The notes: generated by a model from the letters alone, not told the origin. Shown: positions 8,008-16,907, counted from the first letter of the stretch. The stretch is 64,000 nucleotides of DNA from Blattabacterium cuenoti (GCF_014251375.1 NZ_CP059187.1:124001-188000); one strand, 5' to 3'. Program-made: numbers and translations.

Positions 8008-9486
8008 ATGATTCGTAAACAATTAACTAAACGTAATAAGAATTATTCCAAATGGTATAATGAGATAGTTGTTAGATCTGGATTAGCGGAATTTTCAGGA
8101 GTTCGTGGATTTATGATTATTAAACCATATGGGATTTCTATATGGGAAATCATAAAAAAAAAATTAGATAAAATGTTTAAGGAAACTGGACATAAAAATG
8201 TTTATTTTCCTTTATTAATTCCAAAATCTTTTTTTTCTAAAGAAAAACAACATATTAAAAGTTTTTCTAAAGAATGTGCTGTAGTTACGCATTGCAAATT
8301 GAAAAAAAAAATAAATCAAGAAGAATTGATAATAGATTCACAATCTAAATTAAAAGAAGAATTAATTATACGACCTACTTCTGAAAGTATCATATGGAAG
8401 ACTTATAGACGTTGGATACAATCTTATAGAGATCTTCCGATTCTTTTTAACCAATGGGGAAATGCTGTGAGATGGGAAATGAGAACGCGTTTATTCTTAA
8501 GAACTTCAGAATTTTTATGGCAAGAAGGACATACAGCACATTCTACTAAAAAAGAAGCAATAGAGGAAACTGAAAAAATATTAAATATTTACACTAATTT
8601 TTCTAAAAATTTTATGGCAATCCCAGTATTACAAGGGATCAAGCCTTATATGGACAAATTTTCTGGATCTGAAACTACATATTGTATTGAAGCTCTTATG
8701 CAAGATGGAAAAGCATTGCAAATAGGAACTTCTCATTTTCTGGGGCAAAATTTCTCAAAAGCTTTTGATGTCAGATTTACTAATTTCAATGGAAAAAAAG
8801 AATATGTGTGGTCTACATCTTGGGGGATTTCTACAAGATTAATAGGAGGATTAGTTATGTCGCATTCTGACGATCATGGATTAATTATACCTCCAAAAAT
8901 AGCTCCTATTCAAATAGTTATAATACCAATATATAAAAATAAAAAAGAATTAAGTAAAATCAGTGATATTATAGAAAAAATTCAAAATGTTCTGGAAAAA
9001 AAAGGAATCAGTGTTCAATACGATAACAGAGAGATTTTTACTCCAGGATGGAAATTTCATGAATACGAAATGAAAGGGATCCCTATCCGAATTAGTATAG
9101 GATTATATGAAGTAAAACATGAAAAAGTAGAAATTTTTAGAAGAGATACATATGAAAAGATGTATGTTTCTTGGAATTGTTTAAAAGATTTTATTCCAGA
9201 ACTTCTTGATAAAATACAAAAAAATATTTATAAAAAAGCTTTACAAAGAACAGAAGAATGTACATTTATTTCAGATCATTACGATGATTTTAAAAAAAAA
9301 ATAAATACTCCCGGAGGTTTTATTATTTCTCATTGGGATGGAACAATAAATACAGTGAAAAAAATTCAAGAAGAAACAGAAGCTACTATACGTTGCATTC
9401 CAATTCATAATAAGATTGAAATAGGAAAATGTATTTATTCTGGAAACCCTTCTAATCAACGTGTGATATTTGCAAAATCTTATTAA
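8008..9486 (+). CDS. proS: Prolyl-tRNA synthetase, archaeal/eukaryotic type
   Basis: Class II synthetase of 492 residues charging tRNA-Pro. I chose the ATG at 8008 because LTKRNKNYSKWYNEIVV matches the usual N-terminus; an in-frame ATG at 7975 would add only hydrophobic residues. Class II motifs are seen in RPTSESIIWKTYRRWIQSYRDLP and FLWQEGHTAH. The protein ends in Tyr, like the archaeal-type enzymes. The C-terminal zinc site looks lost: the usual C-x-x-C before the end reads C475-I-Y-S478, and the earlier cysteine pair is replaced around HWDGTINT (442-449). Convergent with pyrD, overlapping it by four bases. Confidence 0.95.
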   Translation: MIRKQLTKRNKNYSKWYNEIVVRSGLAEFSGVRGFMIIKPYGISIWEIIKKKLDKMFKETGHKNVYFPLLIPKSFFSKEKQHIKSFSKECAVVTHCKLKKKINQEELIIDSQSKLKEELIIRPTSESIIWKTYRRWIQSYRDLPILFNQWGNAVRWEMRTRLFLRTSEFLWQEGHTAHSTKKEAIEETEKILNIYTNFSKNFMAIPVLQGIKPYMDKFSGSETTYCIEALMQDGKALQIGTSHFLGQNFSKAFDVRFTNFNGKKEYVWSTSWGISTRLIGGLVMSHSDDHGLIIPPKIAPIQIVIIPIYKNKKELSKISDIIEKIQNVLEKKGISVQYDNREIFTPGWKFHEYEMKGIPIRISIGLYEVKHEKVEIFRRDTYEKMYVSWNCLKDFIPELLDKIQKNIYKKALQRTEECTFISDHYDDFKKKINTPGGFIISHWDGTINTVKKIQEETEATIRCIPIHNKIEIGKCIYSGNPSNQRVIFAKSY

Positions 9487-10421
9487 ATGTTTTTTAATTT
9501 TCCTTTGAATTCTTCTATTGAGAAATAGTTTTTTTTTCGGAGAATTGAAAAAAATTCGTTTTTCAATCTATCAAATACTTGAATTCCTTCTCTCAAAAAT
9601 TGTGTTCCTACTTGAACTGCAGAAGCTCCGCATAATATATATTCAAAAACATCTTTTCCAGAACAAATTCCTCCACATCCAATTATATAAATATCTTTTC
9701 TAAGGTAATTGTAAAATCTACGAACGTTAGCTAATGCAAATGGTTTTATCACACTTCCTCCTACTCCTCCAAACCCTTCTTTTGGATGAATTACTGTTGT
9801 TTCATTCATTCTATCAATGAAAATCCCGTTTGGCAAACTATTAATACAAGTAACAAAACAAATAGGAAACTGATTTAAAATCAAAGCTATTTTTTTGATG
9901 TGAAAATCCTCAAAATAAGGAGGTAATTTTACTCCTAAAGGTTTTTTAGTTAATTCAAATAGGTTTTCTAGAAAATCAGAAATTTTATAAAAATCATATC
10001 CCAATATATTTTTTTTTTCAACAAGATTTGGACAAGATAGATTTAATTCTACAGCATTTATTTTTGAAAGATTTGCTTTAAGAATAAGTTTATAATTTTC
10101 TTCTATAGAAAGTCCTGATATAGATAAAAAAAAAGGCTTTCTAGATTTTTTTTTTTCTAAAAAATTTAAGTAAAAATCTATCCCAAGATTTGGGAGGCCC
10201 ATAGAATTTATACTTCCTATATTCCATTCAAAATATCTTGGAGGAGGATTTCCTTCTCTTGGAATGAGAGTACAACTTTTTGTAACTACTGCTCCAGAAG
10301 AACTCTCCATAATATCAGAAAGTTCTTTCTCAGTAGAACAGAGAACTCCTGATGCGTTCATAATACAGGATGAAAGTTTAATTCCATTTATGGAAGAAGA
10401 AATATCTATTTGTTTTTTCAT
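9483..10421 (-). CDS. pyrD: Dihydroorotate dehydrogenase, class 1
   Basis: FMN enzyme of 312 residues that oxidises dihydroorotate to orotate in pyrimidine synthesis. VELNLSCPNL carries a catalytic cysteine, as in cytosolic class 1 enzymes (class 2 has Ser). No N-terminal membrane helix is present, and no pyrK-like electron-transfer subunit lies next to it, so class 1A (fumarate-linked) is the best guess. FMN-binding patterns are seen in IIGCGGICSGKDVFEYILCGASAVQVGT. It is divergent from the fused pyrE-pyrF gene, which takes the next two steps. Confidence 0.92.
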   Translation of the reverse strand: MKKQIDISSSINGIKLSSCIMNASGVLCSTEKELSDIMESSSGAVVTKSCTLIPREGNPPPRYFEWNIGSINSMGLPNLGIDFYLNFLEKKKSRKPFFLSISGLSIEENYKLILKANLSKINAVELNLSCPNLVEKKNILGYDFYKISDFLENLFELTKKPLGVKLPPYFEDFHIKKIALILNQFPICFVTCINSLPNGIFIDRMNETTVIHPKEGFGGVGGSVIKPFALANVRRFYNYLRKDIYIIGCGGICSGKDVFEYILCGASAVQVGTQFLREGIQVFDRLKNEFFSILRKKNYFSIEEFKGKLKNI

Positions 10422-10506
10422 GAAACATGAAATTATTCAAAATAAATATACAAATTTAAAAAGGATAAAATTTTTAACTTTACAAATACAGTATTTTGAT
10501 TATGAC

Positions 10507-11886
10507 ATGAAAGAAAAAGAACAGTTTTTTTTAAAAATTTACAATCTGGGAATTATTAAGTTTGGAAATTTTACATTAAAAAGCGGAATGACTTCTCCAA
10601 TATATATAGATTTTCGTCCGATCGCTTCTAGACCAGACTTATTAATTAAGTTATCTGACTTACTCCTCAATGAGGTTCCAGCTCATACATTTGAACTAAT
10701 TTGTGGAGTTCCATATGCAGCTCTACCGATAGCTACCACTTTATCATTAAGGGCGAATATTCCTTTGATTATTAAAAGGAAAGAAAATAAAGGATATGGG
10801 ACAAAACGAATGATAGAAGGAATTTATAAAAAAGGCCAAAATTGTCTCCTTATAGAGGATGTGATTACTAGTGGGGATAGTTTGTTAAAAACTGTAATAG
10901 AGATTGAAAAAGAAGGATTGATCATAAAAAATATTCTATCTATTCTTGATCGAGAACAAGGTGGAATAGAAAACATAAAAAAAAGAGGATATAACATCAG
11001 AACTTTATTTTGTATAGGAGAAGTTTTAAAAATGCTCGATAAGAAACATCTTTTAAAAAAAAAAGAAATCCATATAATAATTCAATTCTTTAAAAAAAGA
11101 AGAAAAAATTTTCAAGAAAAACGGATTTCTTATGAAGAAAAAAAAGAAAAAATTTCTCATCCTATAGGAAAAAAACTTCTTGATATAACATTGAAAAAAA
11201 AAACAAATTTGATAGTATCAGCAGATTTAATATCCACTTCATCCATATTAAAATTAGTGAATTCTATTGGTGATAGAATTTGTGGATTAAAACTTCATGT
11301 AGATATTATTAATGATTTTTCTATTTCATTCATAACATCTCTTAAAAATATTTCTATAGAAAAAAAATTTTTACTATTTGAAGATAGAAAATTATGTGAC
11401 GTAGGGCCTACAAACAATCTTCAACTCCATCATGGAGTACACAAAATTTCTTCTTGGGCGGATATTATTACTGTACATGTTATTGCTGGAAGTGCAAGTA
11501 TAAAAAATTTGAATATTTCTTCCAAAATAGGGTTAATTACTGTGTCGGAAATGTCTTCTTATGGAAGATTATCAGATGATAATTATATAAGAAAAGCGTT
11601 AAATATTTCTTTGAATAATCCAAAAGTAATTGGAACTGTAGCACAAAGAAAAGTAGATGATAGATTATTATTGTTTACCCCTGGAATCCATTTTTCTGAA
11701 TCAAAAAAAAACAAAGAAGGTAATACATATATTCATCCTAAACAAGCTTTTGAAAAAAATAAAAGCGATTTTATCATAGTTGGAAAAGCAATTTATCAAT
11801 CTAAAAATCCAAAAGTAGCTGCAGAACAATATAGACATGCAGGATGGAAAGCTTATGAAAAAGGACTTTCAAAAAAAAATTCATGA
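10507..11886 (+). CDS. pyrEF: Bifunctional OPRTase-OMP decarboxylase (UMP synthase)
   Basis: One 459-residue chain carries the last two steps to UMP. The N-terminal half (about 1-200) is orotate phosphoribosyltransferase, with the PRPP loop LIEDVITSGDS near 115-125. The C-terminal half (about 220-459) is OMP decarboxylase, with the D-x-K-x-x-x-D core in LLFEDRKLCDVGPT near 288-301. The order OPRT-ODC and the FEDRK form of the active site are those of animal and fungal enzymes. I start it at ATG 10507; an upstream open frame runs into the pyrD antisense and lacks homology. Both active sites look complete. Three bases of spacing details aside, pyrD lies divergently 85 bases upstream. Confidence 0.94.
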   Translation: MKEKEQFFLKIYNLGIIKFGNFTLKSGMTSPIYIDFRPIASRPDLLIKLSDLLLNEVPAHTFELICGVPYAALPIATTLSLRANIPLIIKRKENKGYGTKRMIEGIYKKGQNCLLIEDVITSGDSLLKTVIEIEKEGLIIKNILSILDREQGGIENIKKRGYNIRTLFCIGEVLKMLDKKHLLKKKEIHIIIQFFKKRRKNFQEKRISYEEKKEKISHPIGKKLLDITLKKKTNLIVSADLISTSSILKLVNSIGDRICGLKLHVDIINDFSISFITSLKNISIEKKFLLFEDRKLCDVGPTNNLQLHHGVHKISSWADIITVHVIAGSASIKNLNISSKIGLITVSEMSSYGRLSDDNYIRKALNISLNNPKVIGTVAQRKVDDRLLLFTPGIHFSESKKNKEGNTYIHPKQAFEKNKSDFIIVGKAIYQSKNPKVAAEQYRHAGWKAYEKGLSKKNS

Positions 11887-11999
11887 TACTGATCATATTT
11901 TTGTTTAATTTGTATAGTGAGAAATAGACTTATATGATTTTTAATCATCAAAAAAAACTCTTTTTAAACTTTTAAAAAATTTTTGAATAAGTTTTGAAT

Positions 12000-12578
12000 A
12001 TGAAATGGATAAACTCATTAATCAGTTGTTTTATGATCCTTTTTAGTATTATAGATATACTCGGAAATGCTCCTATAATTATGGGGTTTAAATCTAAAGG
12101 AAACATTATAGATACTAAAAAAGTAATAGTTACTTCTCTTGTTATTTTTTTATCTTTTTTATTCTTAGGACAACCTATGCTAAAAATTATTGGAGTTGAT
12201 GTGAACTCTTTTTCTGTTGCAGGATCCATTGTCTTGTTCCTAATAGGATTGGAAATGATCTTGGGAGTAGATATTCATAAAGTAACAGAAAATGCACAAA
12301 CTTCCATAGTTCCAATAGCTTTTCCCCTGATAGCTGGGCCCGGATCTTTAACCACTTTAATTTCATTAAGAACAACTTATAATGTATACATTATTCTTTT
12401 ATCACTCATTCTTAACATGATAGTAGTTTATTTTGTCATAGATAGATGTGATTTGATAGCTAAAAAAATAGGAAAAAATGGATTGGATGTATTAAAAAAA
12501 ATATTTGGAATTGTATTATTGGCATTTTCAGTGAAAATTTTCGGAGCTAATGCAGGACAATTATTTCAACAAGGATAA
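12000..12578 (+). CDS. MarC-family (UPF0056) membrane protein
   Basis: Integral membrane protein of 192 residues with about six membrane segments. Family features include the early FMILFSIIDILGNAPII segment and FPLIAGPGSLTTLISL in the middle. MarC proteins were once linked to antibiotic resistance, but their function is unproven. The ATG at 12000 is preferred; a TTG two codons earlier is possible. It ends before a strong hairpin that separates it from the convergent rnpA. Confidence 0.85.
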   Translation: MKWINSLISCFMILFSIIDILGNAPIIMGFKSKGNIIDTKKVIVTSLVIFLSFLFLGQPMLKIIGVDVNSFSVAGSIVLFLIGLEMILGVDIHKVTENAQTSIVPIAFPLIAGPGSLTTLISLRTTYNVYIILLSLILNMIVVYFVIDRCDLIAKKIGKNGLDVLKKIFGIVLLAFSVKIFGANAGQLFQQG

Positions 12579-12599
12579 TCAAAATAGATCAATAGACAA

Positions 12600-12642
12600 G
12601 AAGTAGGAGTAGGAGTCGATAGACGACTCCTACTCCTACTTC
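12600..12642. terminator. Perfect 19-bp hairpin between marC and rnpA
   Basis: Bases 12600-12618 (GAAGTAGGAGTAGGAGTCG) pair perfectly with 12624-12642 around the loop ATAGA. The arm contains the direct repeat AGTAGG/AGTAGG and is far richer in G+C than the surroundings. It lies between the ends of convergent marC and rnpA, so a bidirectional terminator is the simplest reading. No clean T-run follows on the plus strand (TATTAGG), which is unusual for a classic intrinsic terminator; an mRNA-end stabilising structure is an alternative. Confidence 0.75.
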
Positions 12643-12644
12643 TA

Positions 12645-13025
12645 TTAGGAAATTTTTTCTTCTAATATTTCAGAAAAAATTTTTTTAACAGATTGATTTA
12701 TATCTTCAAATGTAGGTAAAAGAAATCCTCTATAAGAAAAAATAATCTGATAAGTTTTTTTATGAATACTGAATTCTATTTTTTTTTCTAAAAGATATTT
12801 ATTTAAAAAAAATGAAGCTCTTAATAAACGTTTTATTCTATTTCTGTGAATAGCTTTCTTAAAGCTTTTTTTTTTCACTAAAGTTCCAACCAAGTCTATT
12901 TTTTTATTTTTCGAATTTATTTCCTTTTTAGAGAGTAGCACAAAAGCAGAAATAGGAAATTCTGAAAAAATTGTTCCATATTTCATTATTGTATAATGCA
13001 CGTTTTTTTTTTCATTTTTATTCAT
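12645..13025 (-). CDS. rnpA: RNase P protein component
   Basis: Basic protein of 126 residues that assists RNase P RNA in tRNA 5' processing. The signature KKAIHRNRIKRLLRASF contains the RNR motif of the family. Length is near normal (about 115-130). It starts at an ATG and lies 16 bases downstream of fbp on the same strand. Its RNA partner rnpB is at 256-566. The neighbouring rpmH expected in many bacteria is absent here. Confidence 0.94.
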   Translation of the reverse strand: MNKNEKKNVHYTIMKYGTIFSEFPISAFVLLSKKEINSKNKKIDLVGTLVKKKSFKKAIHRNRIKRLLRASFFLNKYLLEKKIEFSIHKKTYQIIFSYRGFLLPTFEDINQSVKKIFSEILEEKIS

Positions 13026-13041
13026 ACATAAAAATTAATAA

Positions 13042-14043
13042 TCAATCATTCATAAATTCTTCTAACTTAGACACCATTCCTATAGGACCGCAAATGAATG
13101 GTGTTCTTTGATGTAGATTTCTTGGTTTTATATCTAAAATCCGTTTTTTTCCATCAGATGCTTTTCCCCCAGCTTGTTCTGTTAAAAACGCTATAGGATT
13201 GCATTCATATAGCAATCTCAGTTTTCCACAAGGAAAATGAATTGTTTCAGGATAAATGTAGATTCCTCCTTGAATCATGTTTCTATGAAAATCTCCTACT
13301 AGGGATCCTATATATCTTGCAGTATAAGGACGGTTTTCTTTTTTTTCTTGACAATATCTTATAAAGTTTCTAATCCCATCAGAAAATCGTGCATAGTTCC
13401 CTTCATTAATAGAATAAATCTTTTCTATTTTTTTAGGAAAATGAAGATCAGGATGTGATAAATAAAAAGTTCCTAGAGAAGGATCCAAAGTAAATCCATG
13501 GACCCCATTACCTGTAGAATACACTAAAATTGTAGAAGAACCATAAATAATATATCCTGCAAGGATTTGTTTATTCCCTCTTTGCAAAAAATCTTCTATT
13601 GTTAACTCCATTCTAGTAGGAGTTTTTCTAATATAAACTGAAAATATAGTTCCAATAGGAATATTTACATCTATATTAGAAGATCCATCAAGTGGATCTA
13701 TCAAAACAATATATTTGCTGAGATTATTATTCTCGTTTTCTTTTTCTCCTATAATTATAAAATCTTTACTTTCTTCCGAAGCTATTCCACAAACTACATT
13801 TCTGCTTTTAAATGATTCAATAAAAGCCCTATGTGCAAAATTATCCAATTTTTGCTGAGTTTCTCCTTGTATATTAGTCATTCCAGAACTTCCCATAATC
13901 TCTTCTGTCAACCCAGCTTTATTGACTTCTTTATTAATAGATTTAGCCGCTAGTTTGATAGAACTAAACAGTCTTAATAAAGCCTCTTTAGAATATAAAA
14001 ATTTATCCCGATTCTCTATAATAAATTCTCCTAATGTATACAT
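13042..14043 (-). CDS. fbp: Fructose-1,6-bisphosphatase, class I
   Basis: Gluconeogenic phosphatase of 333 residues. The metal and phosphate site [20 protein letters not shown] is intact, and [22 protein letters not shown] and [11 protein letters not shown] are typical of class I enzymes. With fbaA at 52209-53270 it supports carbon flow toward hexose phosphates, which suits a symbiont fed amino acids. It is divergent from plsC across a 264-base gap with inverted repeats. Confidence 0.96.
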   Translation of the reverse strand: MYTLGEFIIENRDKFLYSKEALLRLFSSIKLAAKSINKEVNKAGLTEEIMGSSGMTNIQGETQQKLDNFAHRAFIESFKSRNVVCGIASEESKDFIIIGEKENENNNLSKYIVLIDPLDGSSNIDVNIPIGTIFSVYIRKTPTRMELTIEDFLQRGNKQILAGYIIYGSSTILVYSTGNGVHGFTLDPSLGTFYLSHPDLHFPKKIEKIYSINEGNYARFSDGIRNFIRYCQEKKENRPYTARYIGSLVGDFHRNMIQGGIYIYPETIHFPCGKLRLLYECNPIAFLTEQAGGKASDGKKRILDIKPRNLHQRTPFICGPIGMVSKLEEFMND

Positions 14044-14060
14044 GATGATGTAAACAAATT

Positions 14061-14187
14061 TGATTTTTATAAAATCATAAAAATATCAGTTCTCCTAGAG
14101 AAAGGAAAAGATTTAGAAATATTTAATCAAATAATTAGACATTTAAAATAAAAAAAAATTCTAAATTTTTCTCTTTTAGAGAGCTGA
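14061..14187. repeat. Inverted repeats in the fbp/plsC divergent gap
   Basis: TGATTTT (14061-14067) pairs perfectly with AAAATCA (14071-14077). Further on, 14086-14118 and 14159-14187 are imperfectly complementary: the outer TCAG/CTGA and the inner ATTTAGAA/TTCTAAAT match, with bulges between. The rest of the gap (14044-14307) shows no gene. The structure could be regulatory, a small RNA, or a gene remnant. Confidence 0.35.
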
Positions 14188-14307
14188 AAATTCATTCAAA
14201 ACTAATAAAAAATAAAGAAAATTTTTTTTGTAACTAATACCAAACTAAATCAATCACACATTATGAATTTTATATACTTTTAATAATTTTATCATCTTAT
14301 TAATTTG

Positions 14308-15072
14308 ATGAAAATCATACAAATATTATTGATATTATTATGGAGAATATGGTTTTTTTTAATAAATATTTTTTTAGTTCCACTATGGGCTGGAGCATCT
14401 ATTCCATTTCTTTTTAAAGATAAATATTATCCAATTGCATATTGGTTTCATCAAATGTGGGCTAGAAGTAATTTGTTTCTCATGGGATTCTGGTATGTAT
14501 TAGAAAAAGATGAAGAAATATTAGATAAAAATAAACAATATGTAATCATTAGCAATCATACTTCTATTATGGATATAATGTTAATTTATTCTTTAATGAG
14601 AAATCATCCGTTAGTTTTTGTAGGAAAAGCGGAATTAGCTAAACTTCCTTTTTTTGGATTTGTTTATAAAAAAAGTAATATATTAATAGACAGAAAGAGT
14701 CTATCAAGTTGTATTCAAGTATTTAAGGAAATACAAGAAAAAGTAGATTCTGGAAAAAGTATTTGTATTTTTCCAGAAGGAGGAGTTCCAAATACGTCTA
14801 TCTTTTTAGGTCATTTCAAAAGTGGAGCGTTTTTCATTGCTATAAAAAAAAAAATATCTATTATTCCATTTACTATAGCTGATATCAAAACAAAATTTCC
14901 TAGTTATTCCATTATAAAAGGATTTCCTGGAAAAATAAGAATTAAACAACATTCCTCTATTTCAACAAAAAATCTATCTTTGAAGGATAAAAATTTTTTA
15001 AAAGAAAAATGCTTCAATTTAATAAAAAATCAATTAAAAAAGTTTGAACGTGAAAAAATAATAAATCAATGA
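14308..15072 (+). CDS. plsC: 1-acyl-sn-glycerol-3-phosphate acyltransferase
   Basis: Membrane-bound acyltransferase of 254 residues making phosphatidate. The catalytic H-x4-D motif is in SNHTSIMDIM, and the phosphate-binding stretch FPEGGVPN follows. N-terminal hydrophobic segments (about 1-40) anchor it. ATG 14308 is chosen over a TTG one codon earlier. Its TGA overlaps an ATG (15069) that opens the frameshifted rnhA, so the two are translationally linked. Confidence 0.9.
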   Translation: MKIIQILLILLWRIWFFLINIFLVPLWAGASIPFLFKDKYYPIAYWFHQMWARSNLFLMGFWYVLEKDEEILDKNKQYVIISNHTSIMDIMLIYSLMRNHPLVFVGKAELAKLPFFGFVYKKSNILIDRKSLSSCIQVFKEIQEKVDSGKSICIFPEGGVPNTSIFLGHFKSGAFFIAIKKKISIIPFTIADIKTKFPSYSIIKGFPGKIRIKQHSSISTKNLSLKDKNFLKEKCFNLIKNQLKKFEREKIINQ

Positions 15073-15580
15073 TTTTTTTAGAAAAAAAAAAGAAAAAAAA
15101 ATTCATCTTTATACAGATGGATCATCCAAAGGAAATCCTGGCCCTGGAGGGTATGCAATTTTCATAGAAATTGTTGGAACATCTTATAAAAAAGTAATTT
15201 CTGAAGGATTTAGATACACTACCAATAATAGAATGGAATTACTAGCTGTGATAGTTGGATTAGAAGAAATTACGAAAATAAAACAAAACATAATTGTATT
15301 TACAGATTCTAAATATATAGTCAATACTATTCAAAATAATTGGATTTATAAATGGAAAAAAAATAATTTTTACAAAAAAAAAAATGTAGATCTCTGGACT
15401 AGATTCTTAGAAATCTTTCAAAAACATTTGATTCTATTTCAATGGATTAAATCTCACAATAATCACCATATTAACAATTTCTGTGATAAATTATCTGTGG
15501 AAGCTTCAAAAAGTAAAAATCTAAAAATAGATTATGAATATGAACAACAAAATAAAAAAGTAAAAAAAAATATAAAATAG
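15069..15580 (+). pseudogene. rnhA: Ribonuclease HI, frameshifted in poly(A)
   Basis: From base 15101 the frame encodes RNase HI: IHLYTDGSSKGNPGPGGYA, then TTNNRMELLAV, FTDSKYIV and WIKSHNNHHINNFCD, so the D-E-D-D active-site residues are present. No in-frame ATG lies upstream. The natural start is ATG 15069, overlapping the plsC stop, but it is in another frame. Between them lies A10-G-A9 (15082-15101). One extra A would join them into MIFLEKKKEKKIHLYTDG and a 170-residue enzyme. Rescue by transcriptional slippage, start at ATT 15101, a base-call error or true loss are all possible. Convergent with the TrmH-type gene. Confidence 0.82.
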
Positions 15581-15585
15581 AAAAA

Positions 15586-16386
15586 CTAAGAGGAGGAAAA
15601 GTGAGTCATTCTTTGTCTAATTATTTCATAAAGTATAATAGACATAGCCTGACTAACATTTAGAGAATCTATATGACCAAACATAGGAATAGTTATGATT
15701 TTATGTGCTTTTTCTATCCAAAAATCTGACACTCCTTTGTTTTCTGAACCTAAAACAATCGCCAAATGTGAAGAAAATTGATTGGTATATAATGTAATGG
15801 ATTTTTTTTTATGAAATCCTGCAACTACAATTTCTATTTTTTTTTTTTTTAACCAAGAAAAAATTGATTTTGGTTCTTCTATAAAAATCTTTGTTGTAAA
15901 AATACTTCCTAAACTACATCTGATTACATTAGCATTAAAAATATATGTTTTTATATTGCATAATATAATAAAATGAACTCCTGCAGCATCTGCTGTTCTT
16001 AAAATAGCACCTAAATTTCCAGGTTTCTCTATTCCATCTAATATAAGAATAAATGGATTATTGGGAATTTTTATTATCTTTTTCAATTTTCTTTCAGGAG
16101 AGTTATTTTTAAATAAGGAAATAATTCCTCCTGAATTTTTCCTATATACTAATTTTTGAAATACTCTTTTATTTATAAAAGTAACAACATTTTTAAATGA
16201 TTTAATCGTATTATATTTATGAAATATTTCCTTATATATAAATATTTTTATAGGAATGTATTTTCCTTTTATAGCCATTTCAAACTCTTGGATGCCTTCT
16301 ACAAGAAACATTTTCATGGAATTTTTTCTATAAATTTTTATTAATTTCTTAATTATTATATTCCGTGAACTATTATTATATATCAT
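15586..16386 (-). CDS. TrmH/SpoU-family RNA 2'-O-methyltransferase
   Basis: SPOUT methyltransferase of 266 residues acting on rRNA or tRNA ribose. Motif 1 is LDGIEKPGNLGAILRTADAA, motif 2 VLGSENKGVSDFW, and motif 3 IPMFGHIDSLNVSQAMSIILYE, which form the knotted SAM site. An N-terminal substrate-binding domain precedes it (LVEGIQEF). I prefer ATG 16386 from family alignment; ATG 16407 adds seven residues and would overlap the divergent deaminase start. The exact target cannot be read; RlmB-like 23S rRNA modification is one option. Confidence 0.87.
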   Translation of the reverse strand: MIYNNSSRNIIIKKLIKIYRKNSMKMFLVEGIQEFEMAIKGKYIPIKIFIYKEIFHKYNTIKSFKNVVTFINKRVFQKLVYRKNSGGIISLFKNNSPERKLKKIIKIPNNPFILILDGIEKPGNLGAILRTADAAGVHFIILCNIKTYIFNANVIRCSLGSIFTTKIFIEEPKSIFSWLKKKKIEIVVAGFHKKKSITLYTNQFSSHLAIVLGSENKGVSDFWIEKAHKIITIPMFGHIDSLNVSQAMSIILYEIIRQRMTHFSSS

Positions 16387-16405
16387 TTTTTTGAAAAAAG
16401 TTAAC

Positions 16406-16851
16406 ATGATGAATTATTATAATAAAATTTATAAAAAAAAATATGATAAAGATTATATGAACATAGCTATAGAATGTGCACAATTTTCTTATTGTAAAAA
16501 AAAAAAGTAGGCGCTGTTATAGTCAAAAATAATCAGATTATATCTGATGGATATAATGGAACTCCAAGTGGATTCGATAATCTTTGTGAAGATGAAAATG
16601 GAGAAACAAAATGGTATGTTTTACATGCAGAAGCAAACGCGATACTAAAAATGGCATCATCTTCAAAATCTTGCAAAGGGGCTTCTTTATATATAACACA
16701 TGCTCCCTGTAAAGAATGCAGTAAATTAATTCATCAATCTAAAATCAAAAGAGTTGTATATTTACATCAGTATAAGAAGTATACAGTGGTTGATGGATTG
16801 AATTTTTTAAAAAAATTGAAAATAGTTATAGAACAACTGATCTTGGATTAG
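16406..16851 (+). pseudogene. dCMP deaminase, frameshifted in an A11 run
   Basis: Two adjacent frames together give a full deoxycytidylate deaminase. The first (from 16406, or ATG 16409) reads MNYYNKIYKKKYDKDY and on to FSYCKKKK, then stops at TAG 16508. The second reads VGAVIVKNNQIISDGYNG, VLHAEANAIL (zinc His and catalytic Glu) and APCKECSKLIHQ (zinc Cys pair). The join is the A11 run 16496-16506; twelve As would give SYCKKKKVGAVIVK and a 148-residue protein of normal length. The enzyme converts dCMP to dUMP for thyA (24519-25316). Slippage rescue, base-call error and recent inactivation remain open. Confidence 0.85.
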
Positions 16852-16907
16852 AAATCCTCTTTTTTTTCTTTCTAAACTAAAAAAGAATCCTTAAATAAAA
16901 AAAAAAC

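Noticed and set aside
10264..10506. N-terminal extension of the UMP synthase
   Set aside because: The open frame upstream of 10507 is antisense to pyrD, has no similarity to OPRT N-termini, and the ATG at 10507 gives the expected length.
11934..11948. Six-base stem ATGATT/AATCAT after pyrEF as a terminator
   Set aside because: The stem is short and AT-only with no T-run directly after it; such stems are frequent by chance here.
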